Positions 1 to 9,074 of a stretch of DNA of 64,000 bases are shown here, piece by piece. Source of the stretch: Roseovarius mucosus DSM 17069 (lineage in GTDB: Bacteria > Pseudomonadota > Alphaproteobacteria > Rhodobacterales > Rhodobacteraceae); the NCBI RefSeq assembly GCF_000768555.3, contig NZ_KN293980.1:220947-284946 (forward strand), in the 5' to 3' direction. The notes beneath the pieces were generated by a model. It did no database searches and was not told where the DNA came from. It worked only from the letters and a program-made list of their open reading frames with translations. The translations under genes were made by a program, and so were the position numbers. Each line of letters opens with the position of its first letter. The first letter of the stretch is position 1.

Positions 1-1217
1 GGAAACCAGCTGATTGCGCTGCCAAAGGCCGCGGAGGTGAGACCCACGCCGGAGGTGCCGCCGACAGTCTGGATCGCCGTGCCCGCCTCGTTGAGCAGGT
101 AGTTGCCATCCGGTCCTGCAACCAGCTGTCCCGTGATGATGATCACCAGCGCGGTCATGGTGCAGATCACCACCGTGTCGATAAAGGGTTCAAGCAGCGA
201 CACGAAACCTTCGGTGATCGGTTCCTTGGTGCGCACCGCCGAATGGGCGATGGCGGCGGAGCCGACGCCGGCCTCGTTGGAAAAGGCCGCGCGCTTGAAG
301 CCTTGGATCAGCGCGCCGACCATGCCCCCCGCAACGCCCAGCCCGGTAAAGGCCCCTTCGAAGATCTGGCCAAAGGCCCAGCCAATCTGATCGGCATTCA
401 TCGCGATGATGATCAGCGCCGTGCCAACGTAGAGGATGCCCATGAAGGGCACGATTTTCTCGGTCACCTTTGCGATGGATTTGAGGCCGCCCACGATCAC
501 CGCAAAGACCACACCGGCAAAGATCACGCCGGTGATCCAGCCCGGATAAGCGCCGACGATGCCGGCAATCTGCTGATGCGCCTGATTGGCCTGAAACATG
601 TTGCCGCCGCCGAGCGCGCCGAGGATACAGAAGATCGAGAACATCACGGCGAGGATTCTGCCACCGGGCAGGCCGCGTTCGGCAAAGCCCTTGGTCAGGT
701 AATACATCGGGCCGCCCGAGACGCGGCCGTCGGGGTATTCGTTGCGGTATTTCACGCCCAAGGTGCATTCGGTGAATTTCGACGCCATGCCCATGAGGCC
801 CGCAAGGATCATCCAGAAGGTCGCGCCGGGGCCACCGATGCTGACCGCGACGGCGACGCCTGCGATATTACCAAGGCCCACGGTGCCCGACAGGGCGGTG
901 GCGAGCGCCTGAAAATGGCTGACTTCGCCGGCATCGTTGGGGTCGGAATAGTCGCCTTTGACCAGTGCGATGGAATGACCGATCGCGCGGAATTGAATAA
1001 AGCCGAAATAGAGCGTGAACACGGTGGCACCGATCACAAGCCACGCCACGATCCACGGAAAGGAAGTGCCCGGAAAGTTGGAAAAGATCAGATTGACGAA
1101 CCAGCCGGTTGAATTGGCGAAAATCTGGTTGACCTTTTCATCAACGGATTGTGCATGGGCGGGCATGGCGAGCATCGCCGCCCCGACCGCCGCCGCAGGA
1201 AATGCGTATCGAGTCAT
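1..1217 (-). CDS. AGCS sodium:alanine/glycine symporter, 3' end outside window
   Basis: Partial gene of about 405 codons; its C-terminus lies beyond the window start. It reads as a sodium-coupled carrier for small neutral amino acids of the AGCS family, an inner-membrane uptake protein. The ATG at 1217 is followed by a hydrophobic stretch ending in AMPAHA, resembling a signal peptide placed in front of the symporter core. The core has many hydrophobic segments and the family motifs GTVGLGNIAGVA and FSNEAGVGSAAIAHS, the latter near residues 310-325. The frame is the same at both ends of the visible part. A leftward universal stress protein gene lies just upstream, 27 bp away. The family call is firm; the substrate is inferred from the family. 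Confidence 0.9.
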   Translation of the reverse strand, partial: MTRYAFPAAAVGAAMLAMPAHAQSVDEKVNQIFANSTGWFVNLIFSNFPGTSFPWIVAWLVIGATVFTLYFGFIQFRAIGHSIALVKGDYSDPNDAGEVSHFQALATALSGTVGLGNIAGVAVAVSIGGPGATFWMILAGLMGMASKFTECTLGVKYRNEYPDGRVSGGPMYYLTKGFAERGLPGGRILAVMFSIFCILGALGGGNMFQANQAHQQIAGIVGAYPGWITGVIFAGVVFAVIVGGLKSIAKVTEKIVPFMGILYVGTALIIIAMNADQIGWAFGQIFEGAFTGLGVAGGMVGALIQGFKRAAFSNEAGVGSAAIAHSAVRTKEPITEGFVSLLEPFIDTVVICTMTALVIIITGQLVAGPDGNYLLNEAGTAIQTVGGTSGVGLTSAAFGSAISWF

Positions 1218-1244
1218 TTTTGTTATCCCTGTTGTTTCTTGCTG

Positions 1245-1679
1245 TTATGGAACAATGGTGCAGGGCACCGGGGCCGTCTGCACAAGCGCACCGGCGACCG
1301 AACCGAACACCCGCGCGCCGATCGCCGACTGGCCATCACGTCCGATGACGATCTGGACGGCGTTCACCTCTTTGGCGATGCGGCAGAGCAGATCGGCGGT
1401 GTTGCCATAGCGGATCACGGTTTCAACCGGCATGCCGCTGTCCTTCAGTTCCGTAACGACGGTTGAGGTGATCGCCTTTTCTGCGCGCTCCATCTCTTCG
1501 CGGCGGCGCTTATGGCGTTCTTCCAACTCGCTGGCCGTCAGGAAGGAATAGGGCGACCATTCCAGCACATGTGCCAGCACGATAGTGCCGCCTTGTGCGC
1601 GTGCGCGCTCTACCGCGAATTCCAAGGCGCGCCGCGATGACACGCTGCCGTCGTAGCCGACGACGAATTTTCCAGACAT
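1245..1679 (-). CDS. universal stress protein (UspA family)
   Basis: 144-residue single-domain UspA-type protein. The N-terminus KFVVGYDGS is the first beta strand and loop of the fold. The C-terminal part contains VIGRDGQSAIGARVFGSVAGAL, close to the ATP-binding G-2X-G-9X-G-S/T pattern, so it may belong to the nucleotide-binding class; the block ends PVPCTIVP as in the family. It is expected to be a soluble cytoplasmic stress-associated protein. It is transcribed leftward and could be read together with the amino-acid symporter 27 bp downstream. A pairing of a small USP with a transporter is common and suggests, without proving, a regulatory link. Confidence 0.88.
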   Translation of the reverse strand: MSGKFVVGYDGSVSSRRALEFAVERARAQGGTIVLAHVLEWSPYSFLTASELEERHKRRREEMERAEKAITSTVVTELKDSGMPVETVIRYGNTADLLCRIAKEVNAVQIVIGRDGQSAIGARVFGSVAGALVQTAPVPCTIVP

Positions 1680-1967
1680 GACAGGATCTCCCTCGCTGTT
1701 GTTGTTACTTGTCCGGGCATCCAGACGTTGCCCGGTAGTCTACTCTACCAGAGGTTACGTCTGCGGTTTTCCCGGATTTCCCGGATTTGCAGGCCGAATG
1801 CCGTAAATTTCGGCAAAAATCGGGATGTGCTGCAAGAATCTTCGTCTTTGGTGCTGAGGTCTGCGCGTGACGTATCGCCGCGCGCTGCTCTGTCACTGCC
1901 GCGTGTGTGCCATTGAATCCGGATCGGGATTTGCGCATAGATGGGGCAAACCCTGCTGGAGAGCCTT
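1680..1967. other. divergent intergenic region
   Basis: About 290 bp between the leftward stress-protein gene and the rightward phosphatase-like gene. It should hold both promoters, but no convincing -35/-10 pair, hairpin or repeat stood out. Short frames on either strand here have no recognisable similarity or ribosome-binding site. Confidence 0.4.
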
Positions 1968-2387
1968 ATGGACCTGCGCCCGATCACCCAAGATTTTACC
2001 GTATCCCCGCAGATCGAGGTGGGGGATGTGGCCGCTGTTGTCGATGCCGGATATCGTTCGATCCTTTGCAACCGCCCGGATGGCGAGGATTACGGGCAAC
2101 CGGCCTATGATGCCGTTGCCGCCGCAGCAGAGGCGGCGGGGCTTGCGGTGCGGTGGGTGCCTATTGTGTCGGGGCAAATGACACAGGCCGCATTGGATGA
2201 GTTTCGCGCAGCACTCGATGAGATGCCCAAGCCCATCCTTGCCTATTGCCGGACCGGCACGCGCTGCACGATGCTGTGGAGCATAACGCGGTTTGACGAT
2301 CTGGGCGGGGATGAAATCCTGCGCGCCACCGCCGAGGCGGGCTATGATATGTCCGGTCTCGTGGCGCAGCTTGAACGCCGGCAATGA
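1968..2387 (+). CDS. TIGR01244/BLH-type protein phosphatase-like protein
   Basis: 139 residues if translation starts at the ATG at 1968, which has GGAGAG five bases upstream; an in-frame ATG at 1941 is possible but lacks a good site. The protein resembles the beta-lactamase-hydrolase-like (DUF442) phosphatase fold. It has the P-loop CRTGTR at residues 94-99, a CX5R signature of cysteine-dependent phosphatases, so it keeps a plausible active site. Its stop overlaps the start of the next gene in ATGA, pointing to translational coupling with the following three genes. Its substrate is unknown; the neighbourhood of Kdo/lipid A enzyme relatives is the only clue. Confidence 0.8.
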   Translation: MDLRPITQDFTVSPQIEVGDVAAVVDAGYRSILCNRPDGEDYGQPAYDAVAAAAEAAGLAVRWVPIVSGQMTQAALDEFRAALDEMPKPILAYCRTGTRCTMLWSITRFDDLGGDEILRATAEAGYDMSGLVAQLERRQ

Positions 2388-3103
2388 CCGACTGGGCCGT
2401 CATCGGCCATGACGGAGAGAGGGCGCGCGCCTTTGTGATGCAGGGTGCGCGGATTGTTCAAGAGGCCACGGCCCCCGATGAGTCGGCCGCGCGGGCCATG
2501 CTGGCATCGATGCCGCACAGGATTTTCCGGGTTGGAGAAGGGCAGGGGGATCGCCTGCCAGCACAGATCATGCCGCAGGGTGCACGGGGGCTGGCACCGC
2601 TTGTGCAGGACAACCCGCCCGATGTCATCGACGCCTGGGTGCGTCTGTTGCTGATCGGGCTCTTGCAGGGACGGGCGCAATGGGACGGTGTGGCGTGGGT
2701 GGTCGGGCGCGACCTGAGCCATTGGGTGCATCTGAGTGCGGGCGAGGCTGTGAGTTGCCAGAGTTTCATGACGCCAAGGCTGGTGCGGCTCTTGGGGGGC
2801 GCCGCAGAGCCTTGTGATGTGGCCCTGGCCGATACGTTGAGCCGCCCGGAGCGTCTGGCGGCGTATCTGCGTGGGGCTGAGGTGCGCGGGTCTGCGACGG
2901 CGCTGACGGGTCACCTTTTGGCGGCGGAACTGGCGGCCGCGCGCCCCTATTGGCTGGGACAGAATGTGGTGCTGGTCGCGTCGGGTGACGCGGCTGAGAG
3001 CTATGCCGTTGCGCTGCTTGGGCTTGGCGTGCCGGTTGAGAGGATCGCGCCCGAGAGCCTGATTTCGCCTGCTCTTGTGGCGATTGACGGGGCGATGGCA
3101 TGA
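2384..3103 (+). CDS. divergent 2-dehydro-3-deoxygalactonokinase (DgoK)-like protein
   Basis: 239 residues, shorter than the roughly 290 of DgoK kinases. The overall order of blocks matches the family: a beta-strand start, the NPPDVI segment at 77-82, an HWV strand and a C-terminal segment with ALLGLGVPVERI. The catalytic signatures are missing. The N-terminal phosphate-binding DWGTS-type motif is replaced by GHDGERAR (8-15), the GEE block by DAW, and the PGTHSKW block by GRDLSHW (108-114). It is therefore probably not a working sugar kinase. The start overlaps the stop of the preceding gene and the stop overlaps the next start, so the group is coupled. Homology is moderately sure; function is unknown. 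Confidence 0.65.
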   Translation: MTDWAVIGHDGERARAFVMQGARIVQEATAPDESAARAMLASMPHRIFRVGEGQGDRLPAQIMPQGARGLAPLVQDNPPDVIDAWVRLLLIGLLQGRAQWDGVAWVVGRDLSHWVHLSAGEAVSCQSFMTPRLVRLLGGAAEPCDVALADTLSRPERLAAYLRGAEVRGSATALTGHLLAAELAAARPYWLGQNVVLVASGDAAESYAVALLGLGVPVERIAPESLISPALVAIDGAMA

Positions 3104-4320
3104 GCCGGTCGCTCAGCCTCTCGGCCTATCTGGCCTATGCGCGCCGGGCTGGGCGCGCAGGGCCTGCGCCGGATCAGGCGCGCCCGCCGGGGCCGCTTAT
3201 CTGGGCGCATGCGGTCGATGCGGCGCGGGCCGATACGCTGGTGCATCTGGCCGAGCGTTTGGCGGCGCAGAGGCGGGGTCTTCATCTCTTGCTGACCACG
3301 GCGAGCACGACACCCGCGCGCACCGACACGGCGGCGTCGGTCGTTTGGCAGACGGTGCCCGAGGACAACCTGCCCGCCGCCGAGGCATTTCTGGGCCATT
3401 GGCGGCCTGATATATGCCTCTGGACCGGGGGCGATTTGCGGCCTGCGTTGTTGATTTGTGCCGCGCGCATGAACATTCCTCTCTATCTTGTCGATGCCGA
3501 TGAAGAGAACCTGGATCGGGCAAGCTGGCGCTGGTTTCCCGACATGCCACGTGCAGTCTTGGGGTTGTTCACGGAAATCCTGACACGAACCGAAGCGGCG
3601 GCGCGGCTGGTCCGCCGGTTTGGGGCGCCCGAGCGGATCGTGACCGTGACGGGCGCGTTTCAGGAAGGGGCGATGACGCTACCCTTTAGTGTCGCCGAGC
3701 GCGAAGAGATGGCGGGCCTCTTGCGCAGCCGTCCGATCTGGCTTGCGTCGCGTATCCACCGCGACGAGCTGGCCACGGTGCTGGAGACGCACCGAGAGGT
3801 GAGCCGTCTGGCGCATCGTAGCGTTCTGATCGTGGTGCCGGACGATTTGCAGGATTGCGCCGAGATGCGCGCCACGCTGGACGCGCAGGGCTGGCGGGTC
3901 GCGGTCTGGTCCGAAGGCGAGATGCCAAGCGAGACAACGCAGGTAATTCTGGCCGATACGCGGGGCGAGATGGGGCTGTGGTATCGTCTGGCCCCGGTGA
4001 CATTCATGGGCTCGTCGCTGGTCTCGGGCCAGCATGGGCGCGATCCCAACGAGCCTGCCGCGCATGGATCGGCGATCCTTTATGGCCCCAACGTTGGCCG
4101 CTACCTCAACCGGTATTCGCGCTATGCCGAGGCCGGGGCGGCGCGGATCGTGCGTGACAGCGCGACGCTCACGGCGGCGGTGCAGCGGTTGATTGCGCCG
4201 GATCAGGCGGCGGTGATGGCCCATGCGGCCTGGGATGTGGCCTCGCGCGGGGCGGCGGTGACCGACCGGATTCAGGATATGCTGCTGGATCGGCTGGATC
4301 GGCTGGACGCCGCGCGATGA
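3100..4320 (+). CDS. divergent Kdo transferase (KdtA/WaaA)-like protein
   Basis: 406 residues, the usual length for KdtA, which moves Kdo from CMP-Kdo to lipid A precursor at the inner membrane. The GT-B layout is visible: GPLIWAHAV at 31-39 in the acceptor domain, ADTRGEMGLWYRLAP in the donor domain, then PNEPAAHGSAILYGP, matching the family's NPLEPAA block. Two catalytic or acceptor motifs are altered. The SVGE glutamate that acts as base in WaaA falls on DAAR (Arg43), and the ESELWPN block is TGGDLRPAL (109-117). There is no clear N-terminal membrane anchor. Coupled on both sides by 4-bp overlaps. Probably a non-canonical or inactive paralogue; the alignment was done by eye. Confidence 0.75.
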   Translation: MSRSLSLSAYLAYARRAGRAGPAPDQARPPGPLIWAHAVDAARADTLVHLAERLAAQRRGLHLLLTTASTTPARTDTAASVVWQTVPEDNLPAAEAFLGHWRPDICLWTGGDLRPALLICAARMNIPLYLVDADEENLDRASWRWFPDMPRAVLGLFTEILTRTEAAARLVRRFGAPERIVTVTGAFQEGAMTLPFSVAEREEMAGLLRSRPIWLASRIHRDELATVLETHREVSRLAHRSVLIVVPDDLQDCAEMRATLDAQGWRVAVWSEGEMPSETTQVILADTRGEMGLWYRLAPVTFMGSSLVSGQHGRDPNEPAAHGSAILYGPNVGRYLNRYSRYAEAGAARIVRDSATLTAAVQRLIAPDQAAVMAHAAWDVASRGAAVTDRIQDMLLDRLDRLDAAR

Positions 4321-5312
4321 GCCTGCCCGCGCATTGGTTCACGCCACCGGACCGACCCGGCCTGCGCGCGCGGTTGTTGACGCCTTGGGCGCACTGGCGG
4401 GCGCGCGGCAAGCGGGTGGATGGCGACGGCTGGCGTGCGCCGGTGCCGCTGATCTCGGTCGATGCATTGGCGGCGGGGGGTGTGGGTGCGTTGCCTGCGG
4501 TGCTGGCGGTGGTCGGGCATATACAGCGGTTGGGGTTTGCGCCTGTGATCCTTGCGCGGGGCGGGTCGGGACCGCTCCGGGTAGAGCCGCGCCGCCATGG
4601 GGCGGCAGAGGTTGGGGCGGCTGCGCTGCTGGCTGCGGATTTCGCGCCGACCTGGGTTGCGTCCGACTGGGCATCGGGCGCGCGGGCGGCCTTGGCTGAA
4701 GGCGGGGCCGATTGTCTCGTGATGATGGGGGGGCTGCGCGATCCGGCGCTGGTCAAGGATGTATCCATTGGCGTGGTCGATGCGGTGCGCGGGTTTGGCA
4801 ACGGACGCTGTCGCCCGGCGGGGCCGCTTGCGGAACCTCTGGCGGTGGCGTTGGCGCGGGTTGATCTGCTGATCCCGGTCGGGCCGCGTTCCGCCCAAGA
4901 GCGATTTGCAGAGCTTTGGGCCGAGCGGCTCGACATGCCAAGGATGCCGGGCGATCTGCAGCCGCTGCCCACCGGCATGGAGTGGGCGGGGGCGCGGCTC
5001 TTGGCCTTTGCGGGGGGTGAAGATCCGGGGCTCTTCTTTGCCACCTTGCGCGGGCTTGGGGCAGAGCTTGTGCGCTTTGAGGCGTTGGCGACAGAGGAGG
5101 CCTATGGCTCGGCCCTGCTCGCGCGGCTGGAGCGCGAGGCCTACCTGCGGGCTGCGCAACTGGTCACGACGGAAGAGGACGCCGTGCGTTTGCCAGAGGC
5201 GTTTCGGCGTAAGGTCTTAAGCCTGCCGATGCGGCTGAATCTGCCGGACATGGCCCCACTGGATGCGGCCCTGACGCGTGTGGGATTGCGTCAGGGCGGC
5301 AAGGTCAGTTGA
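4317..5312 (+). CDS. divergent tetraacyldisaccharide 4'-kinase (LpxK)-like protein
   Basis: 331 residues, normal LpxK length. LpxK phosphorylates the lipid A disaccharide at the inner membrane using ATP. Family segments are clear: FTPPDRPGLRARLLTP at the N-terminus, and VVDAVRGFGNGRCRPAGPLAEP (154-175, compare DA.RGFGNGR.LPAGPLREP). However the Walker A GGTGKTP is GGVGALP at 54-60, without the lysine and threonine. The DDGFQ block carrying the metal and catalytic aspartates is GGLRD (138-142), and the GDEP block is AEVG (97-100). It is predicted to be unable to bind or hydrolyse ATP in the LpxK manner. A canonical lpxK should exist elsewhere in the genome if the cell makes lipid A. Confidence 0.8.
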   Translation: MSLPAHWFTPPDRPGLRARLLTPWAHWRARGKRVDGDGWRAPVPLISVDALAAGGVGALPAVLAVVGHIQRLGFAPVILARGGSGPLRVEPRRHGAAEVGAAALLAADFAPTWVASDWASGARAALAEGGADCLVMMGGLRDPALVKDVSIGVVDAVRGFGNGRCRPAGPLAEPLAVALARVDLLIPVGPRSAQERFAELWAERLDMPRMPGDLQPLPTGMEWAGARLLAFAGGEDPGLFFATLRGLGAELVRFEALATEEAYGSALLARLEREAYLRAAQLVTTEEDAVRLPEAFRRKVLSLPMRLNLPDMAPLDAALTRVGLRQGGKVS

Positions 5313-6618
5313 TCGTGCTGTCCAGCCCTTCGGGCTGACCCACCACCACAAAGGTGAGCGCCTCGGGATCAAGGAGGTCGCGCGCGACGCGGTTGATGTC
5401 CTCGAGCGTGACGGCATTCACCTTGTCATTGCGGGTGGTGATGTAATCGGTCGGAAGCCCCTCCATCTGCATGCCGACGGCGATGTCGGCGATGGGGCCG
5501 TTCCCCTCGAATTGCAGGGGATAGGCGCCGGTCAGATAGGTCTTGGCGTTTTCCAGCTCTTCGGGGGTGACGCCGTCGGTGTGCATCCGCGCCCATTCGT
5601 CGCGAATGACGCTAATAGCCTCGGCGACGCGGTCATTGGCAGAGGCGACCGAGCCCATCCAAAGCTGGGCCGCGTCCTTGTCGGCAAGATAGGAATAGAC
5701 ACCATAGGTCAGCCCGCGTTTCTCGCGCACCTCGGTCATCAGGCGGCTTTCAAAGCCGCCACCGCCGAGGATATGGTTGAGGATATAGGCGGCGAAGAAA
5801 TCCGGATGATCGCGGTCAATGCCGGGTTGGGCAAAGGCCACGATGGATTGCGGGGTGGCAAAATCCGTGACCTTGACGCCGCCGGGCAGGTTGGGATTGG
5901 CCGCGCCGGGCAGGGGGGCGCCGGTTTCGGGCAGGTCGCCAAGAAGCCTGTCGAGGAGGGTGGCAAGCTCTGCCTCGGTGATGTCGCCCACGGCAGAAAC
6001 ATAGATCCGGTCCCGCGCAAGCGCCCCCTGATGCGCGGCCACGATGTCATCGCGCGTGAGCGCGGTCACGCTCTCGGCCGTGCCATCAAGCGATGATCCA
6101 TAAGGATGATCGCCGAATACGAGGCCGTCAAACGCCTTTGCCACGATATCGCGCGGGTTAGTTTGGGCGGAATTGATAACCGAGAGTATTTGCGCGCGCA
6201 CGCGCTCGATGGCGTCCGGGTCAAAGCGCGGTTCCACGAGGCTGGCGCGCAAGAGATCAATCGCCTGATCGCGGTTCTCGGTGAGGAATCGGGCTGAGAC
6301 GCTGACGCGGTCGTCATTGACGGAATAGCGGAAGTTGGCGGCGAGGGATTCAGAGGCGCGCGCAAAGCCCTGCGCGTCCATCTCGGCGGCCCCTTCTTCG
6401 AGAAGCCCGACCATGAGGTTTGTCACGCCACGCTTGCCCTCGGGGTCAAGCGAGCCGCCGCCGCGAAAGCGCAGTTCGAGCGCAACGAAGGGGATCGAGT
6501 GATCCTCGACCAGCCAGGCATTCAGTCCGCCGGACGTGGTGATTTCCCGCACGTCGATATCTGCGCGTGCGGGGAGAGCGGCCATCAGCAGAACAAAACT
6601 CAGAACAAAACGGATCAT
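5305..6618 (-). CDS. M16-family peptidase, non-zinc subunit
   Basis: 437 residues from the ATG at 6618 with a signal peptide (MIRFVLSFVLLMAALPARA). Two M16 repeats are present. The position of the HXXEH zinc motif reads NLMVGLLEEG, so no zinc site exists. The second repeat retains GLTYGVYSYL, the substrate-binding R/Y-type element of non-catalytic partners. Such proteins pair with an active M16 subunit in a periplasmic heterodimer. The active partner is the gene immediately upstream, which overlaps it by 4 bp. The 3' end overlaps the LpxK-like gene on the opposite strand by 8 bp. Confidence 0.9.
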   Translation of the reverse strand: MIRFVLSFVLLMAALPARADIDVREITTSGGLNAWLVEDHSIPFVALELRFRGGGSLDPEGKRGVTNLMVGLLEEGAAEMDAQGFARASESLAANFRYSVNDDRVSVSARFLTENRDQAIDLLRASLVEPRFDPDAIERVRAQILSVINSAQTNPRDIVAKAFDGLVFGDHPYGSSLDGTAESVTALTRDDIVAAHQGALARDRIYVSAVGDITEAELATLLDRLLGDLPETGAPLPGAANPNLPGGVKVTDFATPQSIVAFAQPGIDRDHPDFFAAYILNHILGGGGFESRLMTEVREKRGLTYGVYSYLADKDAAQLWMGSVASANDRVAEAISVIRDEWARMHTDGVTPEELENAKTYLTGAYPLQFEGNGPIADIAVGMQMEGLPTDYITTRNDKVNAVTLEDINRVARDLLDPEALTFVVVGQPEGLDSTIN

Positions 6619-7955
6619 TGCGTGACCTCCGGTGCCATAAGCCAGCCTGTGACGGATTGCGTGCGGTCCAGCACATCGCGCGCGGCCTGCATGATCTCTT
6701 CGGCGGTGGTGGCCTGGATGAGAGCGGGCCATGCCTGCACATCGGCCACGGTCAGGCCTTGGGTCAGTGCCTGACCATAACGCTGGGCCAAGCCCCCGGC
6801 ATCGTCACGGGCATAGGTTTCCGAGGCGCGGAACTGCATCTTGATACGCTCAAGCTGGTCGGCATCCACGCCGGTTTCGAGAAAGGTGATCAGCGCCTCG
6901 TCCATCGCGGCTTCGGCCTGTTCCAGAGTGACACCGGGGGCGGGCACGACAAAGAGGTCAAAGGTGGTGTCATCGAGCGACAGGCCCGAGTAGGACGCGC
7001 CGACCTGCACCGCCGTCTGGGTCTGAAACTGAAGTTTCTCGACCAGAAGCGAGGTTTGACCGCCGCCCAGAATATCGGCGAGCAGGGTCAGTGCCGCGGC
7101 TTTTTCCTGTGCGCCGCTGTCGCGCTCGGGTGCCAGATAGGAGCGGGTGACATAGGGTTGCGATACGCGCGCGTCGCGCATGGTGATCCGGCGTTCCGCC
7201 AGTTGCGGTGGCTCTTGCGGGCGGACGCGTTCGGGCAGGTCGGGATTGGCGGCGATGGGGCCGTAATAGGTTTCGGCCAAGGCGCGCACATTCTCGGGGG
7301 TGACATCGCCCGCGACGATCAAGATGGCATTGTTGGGGGCATAGAAGGTCCGGTAGTAATCAAGCGCCGCGTCGAGATCGAGCGCCTCCATTTCGTGTCG
7401 CCATCCGATGATCGGCACGCCGTAGCGGTGATTGAGATATTGCATCGCGTTCTTTTGTTCACGGAACAGCGCGCCGGGGCTGTTTTCGACCCGTTGATTG
7501 CGCTCTTCGATGATCACGTCGCGCTCTGTCAGGATGTCCGCCTCGTCCAGTTGCAGATTGGTCATGCGGTCCGATTCCATCCGCATGATCAGCTCAAGAC
7601 GGTCGGCGGCGATACGTTGGAAATACGCGGTATAGTCATAGCTGGTAAAGGCGTTGTCCGAGCCGCCGTTGCGCGCCACGGTGGCGGAAAATTCGCCCGG
7701 TGCCATGGTCTCGGTGCCCTTGAAGAGCAGATGTTCGAGGAAATGCGCGACGCCCGACACGCCCGGTGTCTCGTCGGCGGACCCGGCACGATACCAGAGC
7801 ATCTGCGTGACCACGGGCGCGCGGTGATCCTCGATCACCACCACATCAAGCCCGTTGTCGAGCGTGAAATGCGTCACCTGATCGGCAGTCGAGGCCGATG
7901 TCGGGGCAGCAAACGGCAAAAGGGCCAGCGTCAGCCCGGCGAGGAAATGTCGCAT
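6615..7955 (-). CDS. M16-family zinc metallopeptidase, active subunit
   Basis: 446 residues from the ATG at 7955, beginning with a signal peptide that ends near TSAS. The zinc-binding inverted motif HFLEH is present in GVSGVAHFLEHLLFKGT, with the distal glutamate in the downstream helix (TERDVIIEERNQR). These are the hallmarks of insulinase/pitrilysin-family peptidases. It likely acts in the periplasm as a heterodimer with the following non-zinc subunit, to which it is coupled by an ATGA overlap. The substrate is unknown; degradation of small peptides is typical of the family. Confidence 0.93.
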   Translation of the reverse strand: MRHFLAGLTLALLPFAAPTSASTADQVTHFTLDNGLDVVVIEDHRAPVVTQMLWYRAGSADETPGVSGVAHFLEHLLFKGTETMAPGEFSATVARNGGSDNAFTSYDYTAYFQRIAADRLELIMRMESDRMTNLQLDEADILTERDVIIEERNQRVENSPGALFREQKNAMQYLNHRYGVPIIGWRHEMEALDLDAALDYYRTFYAPNNAILIVAGDVTPENVRALAETYYGPIAANPDLPERVRPQEPPQLAERRITMRDARVSQPYVTRSYLAPERDSGAQEKAAALTLLADILGGGQTSLLVEKLQFQTQTAVQVGASYSGLSLDDTTFDLFVVPAPGVTLEQAEAAMDEALITFLETGVDADQLERIKMQFRASETYARDDAGGLAQRYGQALTQGLTVADVQAWPALIQATTAEEIMQAARDVLDRTQSVTGWLMAPEVTQ

Positions 7956-8029
7956 ATACGGTCTCCGGTCTATGTCGCGTTTGATTTGGTAGATACGCCT
8001 TGGCCGCGCCGTTTCAAGCGGGGTGGCGT

Positions 8030-8545
8030 TCACTCTGGCGGGGGCGGACTCGCCGGTGTTACCACGCCACGACTGCGCAGGTAGCGTTCTTCGGCATAGG
8101 CATCCAGCCATTCGCGGCGGTAGGCCTGCACGTAATCGTCGCCCGGCAGGAAGCGCAGCACATCGACGCGGCCATGCGCCTGACGCAGCGCCTTGTCCTC
8201 GGCGGCGAGAGTCTGGCGGATGGCCGGGGTGGTGGCCCCGAAACGGTTGGCATGATTGACAAGCGCGCCGTTGCTCGCGACCCCGCCTGCCGGATTGCCG
8301 CCAAGGGCGGCCACGCCATCGGCGAGGGGATTTTGATCGGTGAGGTTGCTGCCGCCAGGGTTCGGCGCGGGTAGGCTGGCCAGATCCTCGGGCGTTTGCA
8401 AGGGCTTGCCGGGAATTATGGAAAACTCGTCAGGCCCGTTTCCGGTATGACGAATCTTGCTGAGCGTGACGTCGTCGCGCCCGCCGCACCCGGCCACGAG
8501 CGTGGCCACAAGAAAGGTCAGAACTGTCTTTCGCGGCATCGTCAT
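8030..8545 (-). CDS. DUF3035 lipoprotein
   Basis: 171 residues from the ATG at 8545, chosen because AGGAG lies seven bases upstream; a GTG at 8551 is less well placed. The N-terminus is a lipoprotein signal with lipobox LVAGC, so the mature protein is expected to be lipid-anchored in the periplasm or outer membrane. The rest is proline- and glycine-rich with the DUF3035 pattern (DEFSIIPGKPLQTP, NPLADGVAALGG). DUF3035 proteins are typical of Rhodobacterales and have no known function. lspA, which processes lipoproteins, is the next gene upstream on the same strand. Confidence 0.85.
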   Translation of the reverse strand: MTMPRKTVLTFLVATLVAGCGGRDDVTLSKIRHTGNGPDEFSIIPGKPLQTPEDLASLPAPNPGGSNLTDQNPLADGVAALGGNPAGGVASNGALVNHANRFGATTPAIRQTLAAEDKALRQAHGRVDVLRFLPGDDYVQAYRREWLDAYAEERYLRSRGVVTPASPPPPE

Positions 8546-8596
8546 CGCCACTCTCCTGCAAGGTCATGGGAGCCTTATCGCATTCAATGCGCAAGG

Positions 8597-9067
8597 TCAC
8601 GAGGGCTTTTTGCCCGAAGGCAGCAGAACCATGCCAAATGCACCGGCAAACACGGCGATATCGGCCACGTTGAATGCATAGGGGTTGGAAATCCCGCAAC
8701 AGGACATGTTGAGAAAATCCGCCACCGCCCCATAGATCAGCCGGTCGATCACATTGCCGAGAGCGCCGCCCACCAGCAGCCCTGCGGCAAAGCGGTGCCA
8801 GCGCCCCAAGGGTTCGTTATGCACCCACCACAGAACCGCGCCCGAGATGACCAGCGCCACGGCAATCAGTACCCACCGGGTGAGCGGATCATCGCCCGCC
8901 AGAATCCCGAAGTTGATCCCGTAGTTCCACGCCATGCGCAGATTGATAAACGGCGGCCAGAGGTCGATGGAACCGAGGCTGCGCAGGTCCATCATATGCA
9001 CCACAAGATACTTTGTGGCCTGATCCAGCAGGAAGACCCAGAACGCCGTCCAGAATACGATCCGCAT
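8597..9067 (-). CDS. lspA: lipoprotein signal peptidase II
   Basis: 156 residues from the ATG at 9067. It is the inner-membrane aspartic peptidase that removes signal peptides from prolipoproteins. Four hydrophobic segments are visible. The two catalytic aspartates sit in [18 protein letters not shown] and FNVADIAVF, and the N-terminal LDQATK motif is intact. The start lies 7 bp after the purH stop, so it is likely cotranscribed with purH. The product is the natural processing enzyme for the DUF3035 lipoprotein encoded next. Confidence 0.95.
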   Translation of the reverse strand: MRIVFWTAFWVFLLDQATKYLVVHMMDLRSLGSIDLWPPFINLRMAWNYGINFGILAGDDPLTRWVLIAVALVISGAVLWWVHNEPLGRWHRFAAGLLVGGALGNVIDRLIYGAVADFLNMSCCGISNPYAFNVADIAVFAGAFGMVLLPSGKKPS

Positions 9068-9074
9068 CGGCGCG

